Below, piece after piece: positions 58,657 to 64,000 of a stretch of 64,000 nt of DNA. Position 1 is the stretch's first letter; each line of letters begins with the position of its first letter. The position numbers were made by a program, and so were the translations under genes. The DNA comes from Salmonella enterica subsp. enterica serovar Typhimurium str. LT2 (lineage in GTDB: Bacteria > Pseudomonadota > Gammaproteobacteria > Enterobacterales > Enterobacteriaceae), in assembly GCF_000006945.2 (NCBI RefSeq), contig NC_003197.2:930001-994000 (forward strand), in the 5' to 3' direction. A model generated the notes under the pieces. The model was not told the DNA's origin and did not search any database. It worked only from the letters and a program-made list of their open reading frames with translations.

Positions 58657-61600
58657 TTTAAGTGTCGATGCCGCAGACTTTAAAAATGAAGTGCCCCGCG
58701 TTAAAAAACTGCTGGATGAAGTCTCGGGTAAAACCGACCTCGTCACGCAGCGGCAAAAAAATCTTATTGAGACCCTGAAAAGTCAGGGGCGGGCATATGT
58801 GGACGGGAGCATCGCTGCGTCTGATGCCGGCACGCGCCAGAAACAGGCGATGGTCATGGCGGCGCAGGGATATGACCAGGTGGCTCAGCGTGTCGATATG
58901 ACGCAGCGTCATGTTGCCGCACTGAGTCAGAAAATGCAGGAAGAGCGTGCTCAGGCCGCCGCGGTAGCAGCAGCCCAGGACCAGGCGAGTGCGGCATTTT
59001 ACCGTCAGATCGACAGCGTCAAATCGCTGGAGAATGGCCTGCAGCAGCTGCAGCGTATCCAGACGCAAATCCGCCAGGCGAGAAACAGCGGTGGTATTGC
59101 GCAGCAGGATTATCTGGCGCTGACTTCAGAGGTGGCAGCAAAAACCCGGACCCTGACGGATGCGGAGGCCGCCGCCACTAAACAAAAAGTCCGGTTTATC
59201 CAGCGTCTCAAAGAGCAGGTAACCAGCCAGCGACTCTCGTCCACCGAAATATTGCGGGTGAAAGCCGCGCAGCTGGGCGTGAGCAGTGCGGCGGATATTT
59301 ATATCCGCCAGATGGAAAACGCAGGAACGGTGACTCGCTCATTGGGACTGAAAAGCGCAGCAGCACGCAGAGAAATTGGTGTACTTTTCGGTGAGCTTGC
59401 CCGGGGAAACTTTGGTGCATTGCGGGGGAGCGGCATCACCCTCGCCAACCGCGCCGGGTGGCTTGAAACGCTGATGTCGCCCAAAGGACTGGCAGTGGGT
59501 GGCACTGTCACGGCGATTGCCGCTGCTGTCTATGGTCTGGGAAAAGCCTGGTATTCGGGAACGAAGGAAGGGGAAGAGTTTAACAAACAGCTGATCCTGA
59601 CCGGGAATTATGCCGGGAAAACTGCCGGGCAGTTGCAGCAGATGGCCCGGAGTATTGCCGGGAACGGCATCACACAGCATGATGCTGCCGGGATACTGGC
59701 GCAGGTGGTGGGCAGCGGCGCGTTCGGCAGTACTGACCTTTCCCGGGTGGCGAATGCCGCTGCCCGTCTGAAACAGGCGACCGGGCAGGACATCAGCGAA
59801 ACCATCAGCCAGTTTAAAAAACTGAAAGATGACCCGGTAAATGCCGTGGTGGCGCTGAATGACTCCCTGCATTTCCTGACTGCCACGCAGTACCAGCAGA
59901 TTTCTGCCGCGCAGGCGGTGGGAGATTCGCAGCTGGCGGCGGCGCTGGCCATACAGGCATACTCTGACGCCGTTATGCAGCGGACAGGCGCCGTACAGGA
60001 TAATCTCGGCTCGCTGGAAAAGGCCTGGAACTGGGTGAGAAATGCGGCTGTCGGTGCGTGGGATGCCATGCTGGGCGTCGGGCGCAGTCCTGACACCGCC
60101 ATGAAACGCCAGGATATGTTTGCACAGTGGCAGGCGGCGGAAAAAGAGTATCAGGTTCTGTCTCGTAATCTGAAGGTGGATCCGGACTACAGTGGCAGTA
60201 ATCCCCTGCAGAAGGCGGATGCTGAACGCCTGAGGAATGCCCGCCAGAGTCTCGCCCTGAAAAAAGCGGCTTATGATGAGGCGGATAAAGCGTATGCGCA
60301 GGAGGGACTGGCTGCAGCAATGGAAAAGCAGCGTACGGATCAACAGGCGCAGGCGATACGCAGCCAGCAGGAATTTAACCAACTAGTCAAAAACGGTACC
60401 TCGCAGGCGGAAAAACGTGCGCAGGCGGAACAGGAACTGAACCAGCTTATTGCAAAAAACCGCCGGGACGCAAAAGACGGGGTGACCGCCCTCTGGACCG
60501 AGAAGGATATTTCATCCGCCCGGACGGGGATAGAAAAACGTTTCAAAGACCCGACCCCCCCAAAAACCGCCGCCACCCGTAACGATGAGGCCAGTCGTCT
60601 CCTGCTTCGGTACAGCCAGCAGCAGGCGCAGGTGGAGGGGCAAATTGCAGCAGCGAAACAGTCATCTGGTTTGAATACCGACAGGATGACGGAAGCGCAC
60701 AAACAGTTACTGGCTCTTCAGCAGCGCATCAGCGACCTGTCCGGTAAAAAGCTGACGGCGGATGAGAAGAGTGTTCTGGCTCATAAGACTGAACTTGTTC
60801 AGGCACTGACATTGCTCGATTTGAAGCAGCAGGAGCTGCAGCGTCAGAGTGCGCTAAATGACCTGAAGAAAAAGGCGGTTCAGCTGGAAAGTCAGTTAAA
60901 ACTGGAAGAACAGTCGCAGCGTCAGCGGCACGATCTTGACCTGGCGACTGCCGGGATGGGGGATGTGCAGAAGCAACGTTATCAGGAGCAACTTACCCTT
61001 CGCCAGAAATTTGCGCAGCAGCAGGAACAACTTGAACGGGACAGCCGGCAAAAAGGGACCTACGGATCGGCAGAGTACAGCGAGGCAGAGCAAAAACTCC
61101 GCGACAGCCTGAACGTGCAGTTGAATGAAAACCGCCGTTACTGGCAGCAGTTGTCCGTTGAGCAGGGCAACTGGAAGAACGGAGCCACCCGGGCATTTCA
61201 GAATTACACCGCGGATGCTGGCAATGCGGCGGGTGTGGCTGAACAACTGTTTTCGTCTGCCTTCAGCAGCATGGGGAACGGCCTGGCGACATTCGTTACC
61301 ACCGGTAAGCTGAGTTTCAAATCCTTTACTGCCTCTCTTCTTTCTGACCTGGCAAAAATTATGGCGCAGATGGCAATGATGCAGGCCGTGAAAGGTGTGG
61401 GAAATGCGCTGGGGTTTGGTGTAACGGCGAATGCTGACGGGGGCGTTTACCAGTCTGCCAGCCTGAGTCGGTACAGCGGTAGCGTGGTGAACACACCGAC
61501 CTTCTTTGCGTTTGCAAAAGGGGCCGGCGTGATGGGGGAGGCAGGGCCGGAAGCGATCCTCCCGCTTAAGCGCGGTGCTGACGGAAAGCTGGGGGTGGTT

Positions 61601-61789
61601 GCCGCCGGTATGGGGGGAATGGCGATGTTTGCGCCGCAGTACCATATCGCGATCAACAATGATGCCGGTAACGGGCAGATTGGTCCCGGCGCACTGAAAG
61701 TGGTTTATGACCTGGGCCGGAAAGCGGCGGCGGACTTTATCGCACAGCAGGGCCGCGATGGCGGTCGTTTAAGTGGAGCTTACAGCTGA
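58628..61789 (+). CDS. Tape measure protein (gpH family)
   Basis: The start at 58628 follows GGAGGTG and gives 1053 residues (MDQIANLVIDLSVDAADFKN). Long helical stretches rich in Gln, Ala and Lys alternate with a hydrophobic segment at about 280-310 (KGLAVGGTVTAIAAAVYGLG). The C-terminal Gly-rich region matches lambda gpH. The length fixes tail length. The stop overlaps the gpM start (TGATG). Confidence 0.93.
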   Translation: MDQIANLVIDLSVDAADFKNEVPRVKKLLDEVSGKTDLVTQRQKNLIETLKSQGRAYVDGSIAASDAGTRQKQAMVMAAQGYDQVAQRVDMTQRHVAALSQKMQEERAQAAAVAAAQDQASAAFYRQIDSVKSLENGLQQLQRIQTQIRQARNSGGIAQQDYLALTSEVAAKTRTLTDAEAAATKQKVRFIQRLKEQVTSQRLSSTEILRVKAAQLGVSSAADIYIRQMENAGTVTRSLGLKSAAARREIGVLFGELARGNFGALRGSGITLANRAGWLETLMSPKGLAVGGTVTAIAAAVYGLGKAWYSGTKEGEEFNKQLILTGNYAGKTAGQLQQMARSIAGNGITQHDAAGILAQVVGSGAFGSTDLSRVANAAARLKQATGQDISETISQFKKLKDDPVNAVVALNDSLHFLTATQYQQISAAQAVGDSQLAAALAIQAYSDAVMQRTGAVQDNLGSLEKAWNWVRNAAVGAWDAMLGVGRSPDTAMKRQDMFAQWQAAEKEYQVLSRNLKVDPDYSGSNPLQKADAERLRNARQSLALKKAAYDEADKAYAQEGLAAAMEKQRTDQQAQAIRSQQEFNQLVKNGTSQAEKRAQAEQELNQLIAKNRRDAKDGVTALWTEKDISSARTGIEKRFKDPTPPKTAATRNDEASRLLLRYSQQQAQVEGQIAAAKQSSGLNTDRMTEAHKQLLALQQRISDLSGKKLTADEKSVLAHKTELVQALTLLDLKQQELQRQSALNDLKKKAVQLESQLKLEEQSQRQRHDLDLATAGMGDVQKQRYQEQLTLRQKFAQQQEQLERDSRQKGTYGSAEYSEAEQKLRDSLNVQLNENRRYWQQLSVEQGNWKNGATRAFQNYTADAGNAAGVAEQLFSSAFSSMGNGLATFVTTGKLSFKSFTASLLSDLAKIMAQMAMMQAVKGVGNALGFGVTANADGGVYQSASLSRYSGSVVNTPTFFAFAKGAGVMGEAGPEAILPLKRGADGKLGVVAAGMGGMAMFAPQYHIAINNDAGNGQIGPGALKVVYDLGRKAAADFIAQQGRDGGRLSGAYS

Positions 61790-62118
61790 TGGAGACATTT
61801 CACTGGAAAATACGCCCGGATATGACAATGGAGGCCGAACCGCAGGTCATTGCTGTGAAGATGGGGGACGGATATGAGCAGCGTCGCCCGGCAGGCCTCA
61901 ATAGCAACCTGGCGAAATACAATGTGACCATAAAAGTGCGCAAAGGCGAGCATCAGCGGCTGGATGCTTTCCTCTCCCGGCATGGCGCGGTGAAGTCTTT
62001 CCTTTGGACGCCACCGTATACCTGGACGCAAATCCGGGTGGTGAGCCGGAAATGGTCGGTCAGCGTCGGGGCGATGTGGGTGACTTACACGACCACGTTT
62101 GAACAGGTTGTCGTTTAG
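61789..62118 (+). CDS. Minor tail protein gpM
   Basis: The 109-residue beta-rich protein METFHWKIRPDMTMEAEPQV corresponds to lambda gpM, part of the tail tip. In lambda gpL follows directly; here an Ail/Lom-type gene separates them. Confidence 0.88.
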   Translation: METFHWKIRPDMTMEAEPQVIAVKMGDGYEQRRPAGLNSNLAKYNVTIKVRKGEHQRLDAFLSRHGAVKSFLWTPPYTWTQIRVVSRKWSVSVGAMWVTYTTTFEQVVV

Positions 62119-62244
62119 GATATCAATATGTTAAGTATTCTCCGTTTAGTATCGGTTTAGTTTTATTGAGGAACCATAGGGCTGTAAAGGAATCTATCAG
62201 TCTGCACAAAATGTGCTTTTTAAGTATTTTAAAAAGGAGTTTTC

Positions 62245-62763
62245 ATGAAGCAGGTTCTCATTGCAGTGTTGATAGTATCAGTAACAGGTGGTTTGGCTCA
62301 GGCTGCTGGGGTAAAAAATACAGTATCGCTGGGTTATGCGTATACCGATCTTGGTGGCGCGTTGTCCGGTAATGCGAGAGGGCTGAATCTGAAATATAAC
62401 GCGGAAGACCTGAACAGTGGTTTTGGTGGTATGGGATCTTTCACATTCACAACTGCAGACATTCAATCCTACTCTGGAGGCAAGGCCGGTGATATGGATT
62501 ACTCGTCTTTTCTTGTGGGGCCTTCCTATCGATTTAATGAATATCTGAATGCTTATGTAATGGCAGGCCTGGGGCATGGTCATATTGACGATAAGCGTGA
62601 TAACTCTGGAAAGAAGACCGGCTTTGCATACGGTGCAGGTGTTCAGATCAATCCTGTTGAAAATATCGCTATTAACGCTTCCTATGAATACAGTCGATTT
62701 TCCGCTTATGACTCGAAAGTTAACGCGGGCACATGGGTATTGGGTGTGGGGTATAGTTTCTGA
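62245..62763 (+). CDS. Ail/Lom-family outer-membrane protein (moron in the tail operon)
   Basis: The 172-residue precursor has a signal peptide to about residue 21 (GGLAQA) and an eight-strand beta-barrel of the OmpX/Ail/PagC/Lom family. Alternating aromatic strands such as NTVSLGYAYTDL and the C-terminal TWVLGVGYSF with terminal Phe are visible. Relatives promote adhesion or serum resistance in some pathogens; the role here is unknown. The gene is more AT-rich than its neighbours, has its own leader (62119-62244) with AAAAGGAG, and ends in its own terminator. Confidence 0.9.
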   Translation: MKQVLIAVLIVSVTGGLAQAAGVKNTVSLGYAYTDLGGALSGNARGLNLKYNAEDLNSGFGGMGSFTFTTADIQSYSGGKAGDMDYSSFLVGPSYRFNEYLNAYVMAGLGHGHIDDKRDNSGKKTGFAYGAGVQINPVENIAINASYEYSRFSAYDSKVNAGTWVLGVGYSF

Positions 62764-62803
62764 TTATTATTGCAATTTAATATTAATTTTTCCGTACTAT
62801 GTA

Positions 62804-62827
62804 AACCCTCCGATGCGAGGGTTTTTT
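62804..62827 (+). terminator. Terminator of the Ail/Lom-type gene
   Basis: AACCCTC (62804-62810) pairs with GAGGGTT (62817-62823), followed by a T-run. Late transcription must pass it to reach gpL, so either Q antitermination acts or the region also has partial read-through. Confidence 0.82.
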
Positions 62828-62894
62828 GTAAGCTCCTTTGGGGCGTAATCAATGCCACTTGCTATGCACGTGGTTTTTTTTTACGGGAGAGGTC

Positions 62895-63590
62895 ATGCGG
62901 GACATTCCACAGGATACGCTGAGCCAAACCACGAAAACCGAGCAGTCGGCCCGCATTGATTTGTGGGAAATCGACCTGACGGCCATTGGTGGCCAGCGTT
63001 ACTATTTTTCAAACGAACTGAATGAGAAGGGCGATCCGGTTACCTGGCAGGGGCGTAAGTATGACGCTTACCCGATACAGGGAACCGGCTTTGAGCTGTC
63101 AGGGAAAGGGACATCTGCACGACCAACGCTGGCGGTGTCGAACCTGTTTGGTATGGTCACGGGACTTGCGGAAGATGTGCAGAGCCTGGTCGGGGGCACA
63201 GTGGTCAGGCGTGTGGTGTATGCCCGTTTTCTTGATGCGGTGAATTTTACAGGTGGCAACCCGGAGGCCGATCCGGAACAGGAAGTGGTCAGCCGCTGGG
63301 TGATTGAACAGCTGTCGGAACTGAAAAAAACCACGGCGACCTTCGTGCTGGCCACGCCGACCGAAACGGACGGCAGCGTGTTTCCGGGGCGGACCATGCT
63401 GGCCGATGTCTGCAACTGGACCTACCGCTCTGATGAGTGCGGTTATGCCGGGCCACCCGTGGCGGATGAGTTTGACAAGCCCACAGCAGATCCGTCGAAG
63501 GACGCATGCAGCAAATGCCGTACCGGCTGCGAGCTGCGTGATAACCTGCCGCGCATCGGCTGCTTCCTCTCTATAAACCGCCTTTCCTGA
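62895..63590 (+). CDS. Minor tail protein gpL
   Basis: The start at 62895 follows GGGAGAGGTC and gives 231 residues (lambda gpL is about 232). The C-terminal part has the conserved cysteines of gpL, which binds an iron-sulfur cluster in lambda (ADVCNWTY, DECGYAG, ACSKCRTGC, IGCFL). It belongs to the tail tip. Confidence 0.9.
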   Translation: MRDIPQDTLSQTTKTEQSARIDLWEIDLTAIGGQRYYFSNELNEKGDPVTWQGRKYDAYPIQGTGFELSGKGTSARPTLAVSNLFGMVTGLAEDVQSLVGGTVVRRVVYARFLDAVNFTGGNPEADPEQEVVSRWVIEQLSELKKTTATFVLATPTETDGSVFPGRTMLADVCNWTYRSDECGYAGPPVADEFDKPTADPSKDACSKCRTGCELRDNLPRIGCFLSINRLS

Positions 63591-63601
63591 CGGAGAACAG
63601 T

Positions 63602-64000
63602 ATGGAAAAGACTATCCTGGTGCATGCCGCAGCGTGTGCACCGGCAGAATCGTGCGGCTATGTGGTGAACACGTCTGCAGGGGAACGGTATTTTCCCTGC
63701 CAGAATCTTTCCGCTGAACCGACGATGTATTTCCGGATGGCGCCGGAAGATTATTTGCGCGCGCAGGCGGCAGGTGACGTGGTGGCCCTGGTACACAGCC
63801 ATCCTGATGGTCTGCCGTTTCTCAGCGACGTCGATCGCCGCCTGCAGGTGCAAAGTGGCCTGCCGTGGTGGCTGGTCTGCCATGACCGGATATACACATT
63901 TCGCTGCGTGCCGTTCCTCACCGGGCGGGTATTTGAGCACGGTGTGACGGACTGTTACACCCTGTTCCGTGATGCGTACCATCTGGCCGGTATTGAGATG
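63602..64000 (+). CDS. Tail assembly protein gpK (partial; runs off the window)
   Basis: The 133 visible residues start MEKTILVHAAACAPAESCGY. A JAMM/MPN+ metalloprotease motif HSHPDGLPFLSDVDR lies at about residues 65-80, followed by the start of an NlpC/P60 domain with catalytic cysteine in DCYTLFRDAY. This two-domain plan is that of lambda gpK. GGAG precedes the ATG. The gene continues beyond base 64000. Confidence 0.9.
   Translation, partial: MEKTILVHAAACAPAESCGYVVNTSAGERYFPCQNLSAEPTMYFRMAPEDYLRAQAAGDVVALVHSHPDGLPFLSDVDRRLQVQSGLPWWLVCHDRIYTFRCVPFLTGRVFEHGVTDCYTLFRDAYHLAGIEM

Larger units (their letters stand above)
32520..64000. mobile_element. Lambdoid (Fels-1-like) prophage, left end to tail genes; right end outside window
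   Basis: The module order is integrase, excisionase, early left operon, repressor/cro, replication, Q, lysis, terminase, head and tail, transcribed as in lambda. It is integrated between ybjP and the gene that follows it in the bacterial map, which is where Fels-1 lies in S. Typhimurium LT2 as far as I know. The att core should lie in the 95 bases between ybjP and the integrase stop (32520-32614), but it cannot be fixed without the right junction. All essential structural genes seen here are open, so the phage may be intact. Tail genes continue past the window end. Confidence 0.9.

Noticed and set aside
59339..60382. 347-codon frame antisense to the tape measure gene
   Set aside because: It is a shadow of the strongly biased codon use of the tape measure gene. 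It has no ribosome-binding site and no family resemblance.
32615..64000. CRISPR array or toxin-antitoxin pair inside the prophage
   Set aside because: No regularly spaced direct repeats are present, and none of the small gene pairs shows a recognised toxin or antitoxin family. The tandem small genes at 37049-37425 resemble each other rather than a toxin-antitoxin pair.

Overview
The window is chromosomal DNA of Salmonella enterica. The gene order dacC-deoR-ybjG-mdfA-ybjI-ybjJ-rcdA-(rybB)-ybjL-ybjM-grxA-ybjC-nfsA-rimK-ybjN-potFGHI-ybjO-rlmC ... artJ-artMQIP-ybjP is the enterobacterial backbone shared with E. coli, and the proteins differ from E. coli by the small amount expected of Salmonella. 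The right half is a lambdoid prophage inserted next to ybjP. Its modules and position agree with a Fels-1-type phage, known from S. Typhimurium LT2. The species and phage names rest on recalled knowledge of these families, not on a search.

Region by region: (1) 1-4633 is a Salmonella-type accessory segment. It holds an electron-transfer flavoprotein:quinone oxidoreductase, a LysR regulator, and a scar made of a truncated GntP-type permease, a nested inverted-repeat element, and an IS1-like InsA N-terminus fused in frame to the last 165 residues of the aldose dehydrogenase yliI. (2) 4630-24246 is core genome: cell wall (dacC, ybjG), drug efflux (mdfA), redox (grxA, nfsA), translation factor and rRNA modification (rimK, rlmC), putrescine uptake (potFGHI), and the sigma-E small RNA RybB lying antisense to the 3' end of rcdA. 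(3) 24247-27937 is an AT-flanked insertion between rlmC and artJ. It has an ascorbate-family PTS IIC, a IIB and a cysteine-type sulfatase, preceded by an 18-bp-arm inverted repeat. (4) 27938-32519 holds arginine uptake genes (artJ, artPIQM) with candidate ARG boxes, and the lipoprotein ybjP.

Prophage, 32.5 kb to the window end (right end not included): integrase and excisionase, then a leftward operon of about 14 small, mostly overlapping genes under pL. The S24-type repressor and a Cro-like protein are flanked by three operators each of the form TATGT-N7-ACATA. The rightward operon carries a nuclease-like protein, an SF2 helicase, a zinc-ribbon/TOPRIM primase and a Q82-type antiterminator. 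A late promoter and terminator follow. Next come 2.5 kb containing only two orphan genes and three divergent copies of a cloverleaf-shaped RNA element, two of them followed by an intrinsic terminator. Then come holin, endolysin, Rz/Rz1, a cos-like sequence, and a lambda-type head and tail operon (Nu1, A, W, B, protease-capsid fusion, Z, U, V, G/T, H, M, L, K). An Ail/Lom outer-membrane gene is inserted between tail genes M and L.

The observations I consider most worth following are the triplicated cloverleaf RNA with compensatory base changes, the six-operator immunity region, the PTS-sulfatase island with its large palindrome, the nested inverted repeats at about 3.0 kb, and the small PD-(D/E)xK-like protein ahead of the helicase.
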